Under the pieces are notes generated by a model. It was given only the letters and a program-made list of their open reading frames with translations. It had not been told where the DNA came from and made no database searches. This document shows, piece by piece, positions 15,855 through 24,426 of a DNA stretch of 64,000 nucleotides; the first letter of the stretch is position 1; each line of letters opens with the position of its first letter. The translations under genes were made by a program, and so were the position numbers. This DNA is from Pseudotamlana agarivorans (GTDB lineage Bacteria > Bacteroidota > Bacteroidia > Flavobacteriales > Flavobacteriaceae), in the NCBI RefSeq assembly GCF_001642835.1, contig NZ_LXEI01000001.1:186001-250000 (forward strand). The letters run 5' to 3'.

Positions 15855-18692
15855 CTACCCTACAATATTCACAATCTTTCCAGGTACCACAATCACTTTT
15901 TTAGGCGTTCTACCTTGTAATTGTTCCTGTGTTTTTTCGTGAGCCATCACTGTTTTTTCGATATCCTCTTTACTCATATCTAAAGGCAACTCTAAGGTAA
16001 ATCGCATTTTACCATTAAATGAAATCGGATAATTTTTAGCACTTTCAACCAAATGACTCGCATCAAATTCTGGGAAAGCAGCTGTCGAAATAGACGTTTC
16101 ATAACCTAACTGACTCCATAATTCTTCAGCAATATGTGGTGCATACGGCGAAATTAAAACCAATAAAGGTTCTAAAATGTCTTTGCTAGTACATTTTTGA
16201 GTACTCAATTCATTTACCGCAATCATAAAGGTTGATACCGACGTATTAAACGAAAAGTTCTCAATATCTTCTTGAACTTTCTTAATCGTTTTGTGTAATG
16301 TTTTTAAAGCATCTTTAGTTGCAGGTGCGTCGTTTACTTTTAAACCGTTATCATCGGCATATAATTTCCATAGTTTTTTAAGGAAGTTATGCACACCAGT
16401 AATTCCGGCGGTATTCCAAGGCTTGTATTGCTCTAATGGTCCAAGGAACATTTCGTAAAGTCTTAAACTATCGGCACCATATTCGGCAACAATATCATCT
16501 GGGTTTACGACGTTGTATTTCGATTTCGACATTTTTTCCACATCGCGACCCACTTTGTAAACTCCATTTTCTAGTATGAATTCGGCATCTTTATAATCTT
16601 CACCAAACTCACTATCATTTTTTAAACCTTCAATATCCAATTCATCGGAAGCATTTATATATTTTACTTTCACGTGAATAGGTTGCACATTTTTGTCTTT
16701 TGCTAATCCCGCTGAATAATAGATGTTCGTTCCTACTTCTCTATATACAAAAGCACTTGTTCCTAAAATCATCCCTTGGTTGATCAGTTTTTTAGCAAAC
16801 TCATCAACAGGCACAAAACCTCTATCGAACAGGAATTTTTGCCAGAAACGCGAATACAATAAGTGTCCGGTTGCATGCTCACTTCCACCAATATACAAAT
16901 CAACATCTTTCCAATAATTCAATGCTTCTTGACTAGCAAATTCATCGGTGTTCGTTGGGTCCATGTAGCGGTTAAAATACCAAGAGCTTCCTGCCCAACC
17001 TGGCATAGTGTTCAGTTCTAAAGGATACACGGTTTCATTATCAACCAAATCGTTAGAAACGACTTCATTTTTATTAGTATCCCAAGCCCAAACGGTAGCG
17101 TTTCCTAAAGGTGGCTCGCCCGTTTCGGTTGGTAAATATTTTTCTACTTCAGGTAATCTAATCGGTAAATGTTCGGCAGCAATCATTTGTGGCATTCCAT
17201 CTACATAATACACTGGAAATGGCTCACCCCAGTAGCGCTGACGCGAAAATACCGCATCACGCAAACGGTAATTGGTTTTTCCTTCACCTACACCAAATTG
17301 TTCCAATTCGTAAATGGCGCGTTTGGTTGCTTTCTTATAGTTCATCCCGTTAAGGAAATCACTATTAGCAATCACTGTTTTATCTTTATCTGAAAAAGCT
17401 TCTTCAGAAATATCGACACCTTCAAAAATATTCGGAATCGGAATATTAAAATGCTTCGCAAAATCGTAATCACGTTGGTCACCACAAGGCACTGACATAA
17501 CAGCTCCTGTACCGTAGCCAGCTAAAACGTAATCACCAATCCAAACTGGAATCGGCTCTTTTGTAAAAGGGTGTTCCGCGTAAGCGCCAGTAAAAGCACC
17601 AGAAATGGTTTTTACATCAGCCATTCTATCACGCTCACTACGTTTAGCAGTCGCTAAAATATAGGCTTCCACTTCTTCCTTTTGTTCAGGTGTGGTTATT
17701 TGCGATACCAATTCATGCTCTGGCGCTAAAGTCATAAAACTTACTCCAAAAATGGTATCAGGACGTGTTGTGAATACAGATATGGTTGCTGGTTTTTGGT
17801 TATTGGTTATTGGTAGCACGTTAAAAGTAACCGAAGCACCAACCGATTTTCCAATCCAGTTACGCTGACTCTCCTTTAAAGAATCGGTCCAATCAATCGT
17901 TTCTAAACCTTGTAGTAAACGCTCGGCATAAGCGGAAATTCGCATACTCCATTGGGTCATTTTTTTACGCACCACAGTATGTCCACCACGCTCTGAAACG
18001 CCATTTACAATTTCGTCATTAGCTAAAACAGTTCCTAATGCTGGGCACCAGTTAACTTCAGTTTCAGCTAAGTAAGTTAATCTATATTGTAATAAAATTT
18101 CTTCTTGCTCTTTCTTAGAATATGAATTCCACTCTTCAGCAGTAAAAACTTCCGCATTATCAGCACAAACAGCTTCAACATTTTTGTTACCTTCTCCAGC
18201 AAACACTTTTATCAAATCGGAAATAGCAAAAGCTTTATTTTCACGCTTACAATACCACGATTCAAACAATTGGATAAAAATCCATTGGGTCCATTTATAG
18301 TAACTCGGATCGGAAGTTCTCACTTCACGCGACCAATCGAAAGAAAACCCTATTTGATCTAATTGCCTTCTATACGTTTTTATGTTTTCGGCTGTGGTTA
18401 TTGCTGGATGCTGTCCTGTTTGAATCGCATATTGCTCGGCAGGTAAACCAAAACTATCGTAACCTTGCGGATGTAACACGTTAAATCCTTGATGACGTTT
18501 GTAACGCGCATAAATATCGGAAGCGATATAACCTAACGGGTGCCCAACATGCAATCCAGCACCACTAGGGTAAGGAAACATATCCAAAACATAATATTTT
18601 GGTTTTTCGCTGTTGTTTTCGGCTTTAAACGTTTGGTTTTCGGCCCAATATTTTTGCCACTTGGCATCGATTTCGTTGAAATTATACGTCAT
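15855..18692 (-). CDS. leuS: leucyl-tRNA synthetase
   Basis: A 945-residue class Ia synthetase charging tRNA-Leu. The HIGH motif is HVGH at residues 48-51 (FPYPSGAGLHVGHPLGY), the CP1 editing domain contains the threonine-rich FTTRPDTIFG, and KMSKSKYN lies in the C-terminal third, followed by the anticodon-binding helical domain. The frame extends to 18719, but a TAnnTTTG box at 18717-18724 puts transcription start downstream of that, supporting the ATG at 18690-18692 (MTYNFNEIDAKWQKYW). Residues ~292-303 (LPITNNQKPAT), just before the editing motif, are encoded by an inserted heptamer array. Confidence 0.97.
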   Translation of the reverse strand: MTYNFNEIDAKWQKYWAENQTFKAENNSEKPKYYVLDMFPYPSGAGLHVGHPLGYIASDIYARYKRHQGFNVLHPQGYDSFGLPAEQYAIQTGQHPAITTAENIKTYRRQLDQIGFSFDWSREVRTSDPSYYKWTQWIFIQLFESWYCKRENKAFAISDLIKVFAGEGNKNVEAVCADNAEVFTAEEWNSYSKKEQEEILLQYRLTYLAETEVNWCPALGTVLANDEIVNGVSERGGHTVVRKKMTQWSMRISAYAERLLQGLETIDWTDSLKESQRNWIGKSVGASVTFNVLPITNNQKPATISVFTTRPDTIFGVSFMTLAPEHELVSQITTPEQKEEVEAYILATAKRSERDRMADVKTISGAFTGAYAEHPFTKEPIPVWIGDYVLAGYGTGAVMSVPCGDQRDYDFAKHFNIPIPNIFEGVDISEEAFSDKDKTVIANSDFLNGMNYKKATKRAIYELEQFGVGEGKTNYRLRDAVFSRQRYWGEPFPVYYVDGMPQMIAAEHLPIRLPEVEKYLPTETGEPPLGNATVWAWDTNKNEVVSNDLVDNETVYPLELNTMPGWAGSSWYFNRYMDPTNTDEFASQEALNYWKDVDLYIGGSEHATGHLLYSRFWQKFLFDRGFVPVDEFAKKLINQGMILGTSAFVYREVGTNIYYSAGLAKDKNVQPIHVKVKYINASDELDIEGLKNDSEFGEDYKDAEFILENGVYKVGRDVEKMSKSKYNVVNPDDIVAEYGADSLRLYEMFLGPLEQYKPWNTAGITGVHNFLKKLWKLYADDNGLKVNDAPATKDALKTLHKTIKKVQEDIENFSFNTSVSTFMIAVNELSTQKCTSKDILEPLLVLISPYAPHIAEELWSQLGYETSISTAAFPEFDASHLVESAKNYPISFNGKMRFTLELPLDMSKEDIEKTVMAHEKTQEQLQGRTPKKVIVVPGKIVNIVG
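17784..17818 (+). repeat. heptamer array inside the leuS coding sequence
   Basis: Plus-strand units GGTTGCT, GGTTTTT, GGTTATT, GGTTATT, GGTAGCA, with the same period and consensus as the intergenic arrays. On the coding strand they encode the LPITNNQKPAT stretch of the CP1 editing domain, in frame. Confidence 0.85.
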
Positions 18693-18716
18693 TATCATCC
18701 TTATTTTAAGAAGTTG

Positions 18717-18724
18717 CAAATTTA
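18717..18724 (-). promoter_or_regulatory. -7 box of leuS
   Basis: Minus-strand TAAATTTG followed by C matches TAnnTTTG and lies 25 nt before the ATG at 18692. It decides against the longer reading frame, whose ATG at 18719 would precede the transcript. Confidence 0.5.
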
Positions 18725-18841
18725 CGTTTTAATTAGAAACAGGAGGTCTTAATGAATAAAAAATGACTTTCCTTAATCATTTAAATTAATAGAATTACTT
18801 TTGACTCGCTATACAATTACTACCTAATACCACATATTTCT

Positions 18842-19759
18842 TTGATAAAAGCAAACATTATAAAAGCCCATCTTGCATTATTTGGTGCCCATGTTATTTA
18901 TGCCGCCAATCATTTTATTGCAAAAGGAATCATGCCCGAAAAGTTAGATCCGAGACCCTTTGTGCTATTTCGTGTTTTAGGAGCAGGCATCCTGTTTTGG
19001 TGTATTAAATTATTTATTAAAGAAAAGGTTGAAAAGAAAGACTTTTTCAGACTCATACTTTGCGGACTTTTTGGCGCATCATGTAACCAACTGTTTTTCT
19101 TTGAAGGACTGAGTAGAACATCGCCTATCGATACGTCCATAATCATGACCTCTTCACCTACCGTTGTATTTATTTTGAGCATGATTTTCTTAAAGGAAAA
19201 AACAACCACCAATAAACTCATAGGCTTAAGTATTGGTGCCATTGGTGCTATTGGTTTAGTATGGTATGGCCAAATTGCCGAAGGCACTAGTAGTTTTTTA
19301 GGAAACCTCTTTGTTTTTCTAAACGTTGTAAGTTTCTCGCTTTACCAAGTGATTGTAAAACCCTTGATGAAGAAATATCATTTTATAACCATCATTAGTT
19401 GGGTGTTTCTATTCGGACTCCTGTTTATGCTTCCAATTGGTTTAAACGATGCTGTTTCTAATACAGATTACAGTCTTTTTAACACAAACACCTTCCTGGT
19501 TATTGGCTATGTTATCGTGTTCACCACCTTTTTAACCTTTCTATTTAACATCTATGCATTACGCCAAGTGTCGCCGTCGGTAGCAGGAAGTTACACCTAC
19601 ATACAACCTGCGGTTAGTTTTGCTATCGTCTTGATGTTGTCGTACTTTTTAGATAACAACACCTACAGTGAAGATATAAATATTGTAAAGGTAATTTCCT
19701 GTCTTTTTGTAATTATTGGTGTGTATTTAATTAGTAAAAAAACAAAGTCTTCAGCATAA
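18842..19759 (+). CDS. EamA family (DMT superfamily) transporter
   Basis: A 305-residue protein with about ten predicted membrane segments in two EamA repeats (residues ~10-140 and ~155-295). PIDTSIIMTSSPTVVFILSM and SVAGSYTYIQPAVSFAIVLM are the typical repeat ends. These transporters export or import small metabolites; the substrate is unknown. The start is a TTG at 18842: the frame is open upstream to 18785 with no ATG or GTG, and the next Met (residue 31) would remove the first membrane segment. Confidence 0.9.
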   Translation: MIKANIIKAHLALFGAHVIYAANHFIAKGIMPEKLDPRPFVLFRVLGAGILFWCIKLFIKEKVEKKDFFRLILCGLFGASCNQLFFFEGLSRTSPIDTSIIMTSSPTVVFILSMIFLKEKTTTNKLIGLSIGAIGAIGLVWYGQIAEGTSSFLGNLFVFLNVVSFSLYQVIVKPLMKKYHFITIISWVFLFGLLFMLPIGLNDAVSNTDYSLFNTNTFLVIGYVIVFTTFLTFLFNIYALRQVSPSVAGSYTYIQPAVSFAIVLMLSYFLDNNTYSEDINIVKVISCLFVIIGVYLISKKTKSSA

Positions 19760-20200
19760 TTGTTTAATGGTTTTACAACACACCAGTCCTAAACACAAAG
19801 TGTTGCCGTTCATTTTTTCCATTGATGAAAAAACGAACCAAAAAAATCTAGGCTTACGAACCTTTATCTAAATTTTTCGTTCGACACCTAAATTTCAGGA
19901 ACTCGCTAGAACAATTGGTGTTTAATTTAAAATTCGTTTAGCTCAAACAGCCTGAAATTTTAAGGTGTTTTCACTTCAAATTTCACGATAAATTTTCGAT
20001 AGGCCATATAAGCCATGTTATAAAAAACAATCCATCACCTATTATTTAAAAGAGGTTCTATTGAATATTGATTCTAATAAAATTTTACAAAAACCGCTTA
20101 GGTAGGTACAAGTTTCACAACATTATTAATTTGTTTTGGTTTATATAAATACAGATTAATAATACTTTAGTATTTTTACATCATTAATCCAAATTCTTCT
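19760..20200. other. 441-bp gene-free region before ftsX holding a structured repeat
   Basis: No credible coding frame. Positions 19808-20008 are copy 1 of a 200-bp repeat. The remaining ~190 nt before ftsX is AT-rich and should hold the ftsX promoter; I do not see an exact TAnnTTTG box in it. Confidence 0.8.
19808..20008. repeat. structured ~200-bp dispersed repeat, copy 1
   Basis: Nearly identical to 32271-32461. It begins with a hairpin, GTTCATTTTTTC (19808-19819) pairing with GAAAAAACGAAC (19827-19838) with one mismatch, and contains a second inverted pair ACACCTAAATTTCAGG (19884-19899) and CCTGAAATTTTAAGGTGT (19951-19968). Sequence differences between copies fall mostly in the 51-nt loop of the second pair. 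The end is ATTTTCGATAGGCCAT. No open frame. Confidence 0.9.
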
Positions 20201-21079
20201 ATGAGTTCATCTTTTGAAAGGCACCAAAAACGCAGACTTATCTCCTCATACTTTTCTGTAGTTTTGAGTATTGCTCTGGTTTTATTTTTATTAGGACTAT
20301 TAGGTTTGCTAATTCTTAATGCCAAAAAAGTGTCCGATCACTTTAAAGAACAAGTGGTAGTTACCATATATTTAAAGGACACTGCCAAAGATGTTGAAAC
20401 CAAACAACTAGAGAAAAGTTTGGCCATGGCCGAATATGTTAAAACAACTAAATACGTTTCAAAAGAAGAAGCTGCCGAGTTTATGAAGGCCGAAAACGGC
20501 GAAGATTTTATGGATTTTGTAGGCTATAACCCATTACAAAACTCTATAGACGTTTACCTTAAAGCCGATTATGTAACCTCTGAACATCTTGAAAAAATTT
20601 CAGCGGAAGCTTTAAATAAAGACTTCGTAGAAGAGGTAACCTACGATAATGACTTGGTTAATTTGATGAACGACAACGTTAAAAAAATTAGTTTTTGGGT
20701 ACTCATTATCAGTAGTATTTTCACTTTAATTGCGGTTTTATTGATAAACAGTTCCATCCGATTAGCGGTTTACTCCAAGCGTTTTACTATTAAAACCATG
20801 CAAATGGTTGGTGCAACCAAACAATTTATTAGACGACCATTTGTTTGGCAAAGTGTAAAACTTGGTATTATTGGTGCTATTTTAGCGCTTATAGGCATGG
20901 CCGTAGTACTTTACTATTTAGACAAAACCTTTATAGAACTCAACCTCTTAGGGCAACCTATTTTTGTAGCTATGCTATTTGCTTTTATTTTCGGATTAGG
21001 CATTATAATCACTTGGATTAGTACCTATTTTGCAACACAACGCTTCTTAAATTTAAGAACCGATCAATTATATTATTAA
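20201..21079 (+). CDS. ftsX: cell division protein FtsX
   Basis: A 292-residue FtsX: an N-terminal membrane segment (residues ~17-40), a periplasmic domain (~45-170) with VVVTIYLKDTAKDVETKQL and YVSKEEAAEFMK, and three C-terminal spans with LIAVLLINSSIRLAVYSKRF and TIKTMQMVGATKQFIRRPF. With the ATPase FtsE it forms an ABC-type complex that activates septal peptidoglycan hydrolases. ftsE is not in the window. It heads the conserved cluster ftsX-DUF3098-uppP-truB. Confidence 0.96.
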   Translation: MSSSFERHQKRRLISSYFSVVLSIALVLFLLGLLGLLILNAKKVSDHFKEQVVVTIYLKDTAKDVETKQLEKSLAMAEYVKTTKYVSKEEAAEFMKAENGEDFMDFVGYNPLQNSIDVYLKADYVTSEHLEKISAEALNKDFVEEVTYDNDLVNLMNDNVKKISFWVLIISSIFTLIAVLLINSSIRLAVYSKRFTIKTMQMVGATKQFIRRPFVWQSVKLGIIGAILALIGMAVVLYYLDKTFIELNLLGQPIFVAMLFAFIFGLGIIITWISTYFATQRFLNLRTDQLYY

Positions 21080-21169
21080 ATCTGATAAGCAAAATATTAG
21101 AAAGAGATTAACACGTTAATTTTAAATAAATCTTTTACTTTGCACTAAATATTCGGCAGAATTACAATT

Positions 21170-21424
21170 ATGGGAGAAAAAAAACGAAAAGAAGCAACAA
21201 AACCAGTTTTTGTATTTGGAAAGAAAAACTATAAATTCATGTTTATTGGTTTAGCCGTTATCGCTCTTGGGTTTATTTTAATGGCTGGCGGTGGCAGCGA
21301 CGATCCCAACGTTTTTAATCCAGAAATTTTTAGCTGGAGACGTATTCGTTTAGCACCAACTTTAGTGCTTATCGGTTTTGGAATTCAAATTTATGCCATT
21401 CTTTTAAATCCGGATAAAGAGTAA
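21170..21424 (+). CDS. DUF3098 domain small membrane protein
   Basis: An 84-residue protein with a basic N-terminus and two membrane segments (residues ~25-42 and ~62-80). FGKKNYKFMFIGLAVIALGF and MAGGGSDDPNVFNPEIFSWR are the diagnostic DUF3098 blocks. It is conserved behind ftsX in Bacteroidota, so a role in envelope or division is plausible but unproven. It ends 1 nt before the convergent glycerate kinase stop. Confidence 0.93.
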   Translation: MGEKKRKEATKPVFVFGKKNYKFMFIGLAVIALGFILMAGGGSDDPNVFNPEIFSWRRIRLAPTLVLIGFGIQIYAILLNPDKE

Positions 21425-21425
21425 A

Positions 21426-22550
21426 TCACAGGCGTTTTTTAGCAAATACTCGAGCCATTTCAACAAGATACGCTTTACCATTTTCCATGGCATCGTTTAA
21501 ATTTTTTGAGTAGTTTAAAACGTCATCTGCGTAATCTATCCCGAAGTCTTTTAATTTATTTTCATCTAAATCGATGGCTCCACATAATGCGGCGACTTTT
21601 ATTTTTTTCGCTTTCGCGGAATCAAGCACGCCACGAATCGTCTTTCCAGACAAGGTTTGAACATCCAACTTCCCTTCACCCGTAATTAGCCACTCGGCAT
21701 CTTGAATTTGATGATCAAAATCTGCTAAATCCTTCACCAAAGTAATTCCAGGCTCCAAAACACCATTTAAAAACACTTTGGATGCGATACCCATACCTCC
21801 TGCTGCACCACCCCCTTTTACAGATTGCACATCCATATTAAAATGATTATCGAGAACTTCTGAAAAATCTTGCAACCCCTGTTCTAGCAATACCCTATCT
21901 TTTTTGTTTGCGCCTTTTTGTTTGGCGTAAACCTGAACGGCTCCGTTTTTCCCATGTAATGAATTTTCAACATCGCAGGCTATTTGAAACTTAACCGACT
22001 TTAATTTAGCATGAATATTGGAAGTATCAATCCTTTTTATTTTAGATAAGTTGGCGCCAATAGGTTTTACTTCTTTATCGTTTTCATCTAAAAACCGGTA
22101 ACCTAAAGCCGTTGCCATACCAATGCCACAATCGTTTGTCGCACTTCCTCCTATTCCTAAAATAATTTGTTCAGCGCCTCGATTTAAAGCATCAACAATC
22201 AATTCGCCAGTTCCTAAAGTCGTGGTATTTTTACAGTCTAGTTGTTCATGTTTCAGTAGCTTTATTCCTGAAGCTTCAGCCATTTCAATAAAAGCTGTTT
22301 TAGATTTTTCAGCAAATAAATAAGAAGCAGAAATCCAATCAAAAAACGGATTATGAACCTGAACAGAAACAAATTCCCCTTTCAAATAAAAATTAATAAT
22401 ATCAATGGTGCCATCGCCACCATCGGCAAGCGGTAATGTGACGACTTTTAAATCTGGACGGATTTCTTTCAGCCCAGCCTCAACGGCCTTACAGAATTCA
22501 AATCCTGAAACCGAATTTTTAAACTTGTCAGGTGCTAGTATTATTTTCAT
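21426..22550 (-). CDS. glycerate kinase (GK-I family)
   Basis: A 374-residue glycerate kinase of the GarK/GlxK family, phosphorylating D-glycerate to 2- or 3-phosphoglycerate. It begins MKIILAPDKFKNSVSGFEFC, has LPLADGGDGTID near residue 40, LGIGGSATNDCGIGMATALG near residue 130, GGGAAGGMGIASK near 245 and WLITGEGKLDVQTLSGKT near 290, all family blocks. It sits on the opposite strand inside the ftsX-uppP-truB cluster and is preceded by two repeats, suggesting later insertion. The word CGCTTTCGCGGAA occurs at 21609-21621. Confidence 0.96.
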   Translation of the reverse strand: MKIILAPDKFKNSVSGFEFCKAVEAGLKEIRPDLKVVTLPLADGGDGTIDIINFYLKGEFVSVQVHNPFFDWISASYLFAEKSKTAFIEMAEASGIKLLKHEQLDCKNTTTLGTGELIVDALNRGAEQIILGIGGSATNDCGIGMATALGYRFLDENDKEVKPIGANLSKIKRIDTSNIHAKLKSVKFQIACDVENSLHGKNGAVQVYAKQKGANKKDRVLLEQGLQDFSEVLDNHFNMDVQSVKGGGAAGGMGIASKVFLNGVLEPGITLVKDLADFDHQIQDAEWLITGEGKLDVQTLSGKTIRGVLDSAKAKKIKVAALCGAIDLDENKLKDFGIDYADDVLNYSKNLNDAMENGKAYLVEMARVFAKKRL

Positions 22551-22575
22551 TACTTAAAAATAAACAATATTAACC

Positions 22576-22663
22576 ACACACCCCTTAATCCCCTCTTACT
22601 AGAGGGGAAACTGTTACGCTTTAGTTTCTCTTCTAAAAAGGATGAACTAAAGGAGGTGTAAAC
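22576..22663. repeat. ACACACCCCTTAA...GGAGGTGT repeat, copy 1
   Basis: Begins ACACACCCCTTAATCCCCTC and ends GAACTAAAGGAGGTGTAAAC. The two ends are roughly complementary, so the unit can fold into a long imperfect hairpin. A second copy follows after 47 nt. Confidence 0.85.
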
Positions 22664-22710
22664 CCGTACGACCAAAAATAAAATATGAGCTAAAATCAAA
22701 AACCCCAAAA

Positions 22711-22798
22711 ACACACCCCTTAACCCCCTGTTACTAGATGGAAAACTATTGCGCTTGAGTTTCCCTCCTAAAAAGGAAGGACTAAGGGAGGTGTGAAC
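22711..22798. repeat. ACACACCCCTTAA...GGAGGTGT repeat, copy 2
   Basis: Same length and ends as copy 1 (22576-22663), with scattered substitutions and a central GGAAGGACTAAGGGAGGTGT. This C-rich/G-rich inverted unit is one I recall as frequent between genes in flavobacteria. Confidence 0.85.
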
Positions 22799-22883
22799 AC
22801 AACCTACTGCATAGATTCTAAAATAACCTTTTATTATTTAGGAACATCTGTTGAATATAGGAGTATTTTAATATTTTAGCGCC

Positions 22884-23681
22884 ATGGAAATTATAGATGC
22901 AATTATTTTAGGTATCATTCAGGGACTTACTGAATTTTTACCCGTTTCTTCAAGTGGTCATTTAGAAATAGGAAAAGCTATTTTAGGCGAAGACCTAGAA
23001 GCCGAAACCAGTTTACTTTTTACGGTCGTATTACATTTCGCTACGGCTTTAAGTACTTTAGTAGTTTTTAGAAAGGACATTTTAGACCTTATTAAAGGTG
23101 CTCTTAAATTTCAATGGAACGAAGATTTGCAATTTGTAACCAAAATTGTCATTTCTATGATTCCTGCCGTTATTGTAGGCTTATTTTTTGAAGAACAATT
23201 AGAGCAACTTTTTGGCGGTAACATCATGTTGGTTGGATTTATGCTCATTATTACGGCCATATTGCTATACTTTGCCGATAAAGCCAAAAACACCAATAAA
23301 AAAGTGTCTTTTAAAGATGCTTTTATCATAGGTGTTTCACAAGCCATTGCGATGCTTCCAGGTATTTCTCGTTCGGGAGCCACCATTTCCACCTCTGTGT
23401 TATTAGGAAATGACAAGACAAAAGCCGCTCGTTTTTCATTTTTAATGGTCGTTCCCTTAATTTTTGGTAAAATTGCTAAAGATGTACTTAGTGGTGATTT
23501 AGCTTATGACAGCAGTAATTTCACTTCCCTTTCCATAGGGTTTGTTGCTGCTTTTATTGCTGGACTTTTTGCCTGCACATGGATGATTGCCTTAGTTAAG
23601 AAAAGTAAACTTATATATTTCGCCATTTACTGTGCCATTGTAGGCCTAATTGCCGTATTATTTTCAATGTTAAATGCCTAA
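22884..23681 (+). CDS. uppP: undecaprenyl-diphosphatase
   Basis: A 265-residue BacA/UppP integral membrane phosphatase that recycles undecaprenyl diphosphate to the monophosphate carrier for peptidoglycan and surface glycan synthesis. The catalytic blocks IIQGLTEFLPVSSSGHLEIG (residues ~12-31) and MLPGISRSGATISTS (~156-170) are intact, with about eight membrane segments. It overlaps truB by one base (TAATG), implying translational coupling. Confidence 0.97.
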   Translation: MEIIDAIILGIIQGLTEFLPVSSSGHLEIGKAILGEDLEAETSLLFTVVLHFATALSTLVVFRKDILDLIKGALKFQWNEDLQFVTKIVISMIPAVIVGLFFEEQLEQLFGGNIMLVGFMLIITAILLYFADKAKNTNKKVSFKDAFIIGVSQAIAMLPGISRSGATISTSVLLGNDKTKAARFSFLMVVPLIFGKIAKDVLSGDLAYDSSNFTSLSIGFVAAFIAGLFACTWMIALVKKSKLIYFAIYCAIVGLIAVLFSMLNA

Positions 23682-24373
23682 TGAAAACCCTTGAAGATTA
23701 TCAATCTGGACAAGTTTTGCTTATCGACAAACCTTTAAATTGGACTTCCTTTCAAGTGGTTAATAAGCTACGTTGGGAAATAAGACAAGCCTTCAAAATA
23801 AAAAAGATAAAAGTAGGTCATGCCGGAACTTTAGATCCGCTTGCTACAGGTTTATTAGTGCTTTGTACAGGAAAAATGACCAAGCAAATTGACACCTTTC
23901 AAGGGCAAATTAAAGAATACACGGGTACTATTGTTTTAGGGAGTACGACCCCATCATTCGATCTAGAAACCGACATTGATAAAACCTATCCTACGGCACA
24001 CATTACAGAAGACTTAATTAAAGAAACCACCCAACAATTTATAGGGGACATTCAACAATACCCACCAGTATTTTCAGCTTTAAAAAAAGACGGAAAACGC
24101 TTGTATGAATTCGCCAGAGCTGGAGAAGATGTGGAGATAAAACCCCGTACCGTTTCAATTTCTGAATTTGAAATCACAAATATTGATGGAAATTATATAT
24201 CTTTCAGAGTTGTTTGTAGCAAAGGCACTTATATTCGTTCCTTAGCCAACGATTTTGGAAAAGCCCTAAACTCGGGTGCGCACCTTTCTTCCCTCAGGCG
24301 TACTAAAATAGGTGATTTTAAGGTTGAAAACGCTACGAGCATTGAAGCCTTTATCGAATCGCTAAAAAACTGA
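23681..24373 (+). CDS. truB: tRNA pseudouridine-55 synthase
   Basis: A 230-residue TruB, which isomerises U55 of the tRNA T-loop to pseudouridine. The catalytic Asp is in KVGHAGTLDPLATGLLVLCT (residues ~46-65). QYPPVFSALKKDGKRLYEFA and CSKGTYIRSLANDFGKAL are the other family blocks. It lacks a C-terminal PUA domain, as is usual in this phylum. Its ATG overlaps the uppP stop. Confidence 0.97.
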   Translation: MKTLEDYQSGQVLLIDKPLNWTSFQVVNKLRWEIRQAFKIKKIKVGHAGTLDPLATGLLVLCTGKMTKQIDTFQGQIKEYTGTIVLGSTTPSFDLETDIDKTYPTAHITEDLIKETTQQFIGDIQQYPPVFSALKKDGKRLYEFARAGEDVEIKPRTVSISEFEITNIDGNYISFRVVCSKGTYIRSLANDFGKALNSGAHLSSLRRTKIGDFKVENATSIEAFIESLKN

Positions 24374-24426
24374 TTAATTTAATTTTACGTATATTAAATA
24401 AACGCAAACTCATAATAATCAAAGAT

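Larger units (their letters stand above)
22551..22883. other. 333-bp gene-free region between glycerate kinase and uppP
   Basis: No coding frame. It holds two copies of an ~88-bp repeat (22576-22663 and 22711-22798) and about 85 nt of AT-rich sequence before uppP, where TATTTTAG near 22872 is one base off a -7 box. Confidence 0.8.

Noticed and set aside
18693-18719. Upstream extension of leuS by nine residues
   Set aside because: The -7 box at 18717-18724 places transcription start inside or below this stretch.
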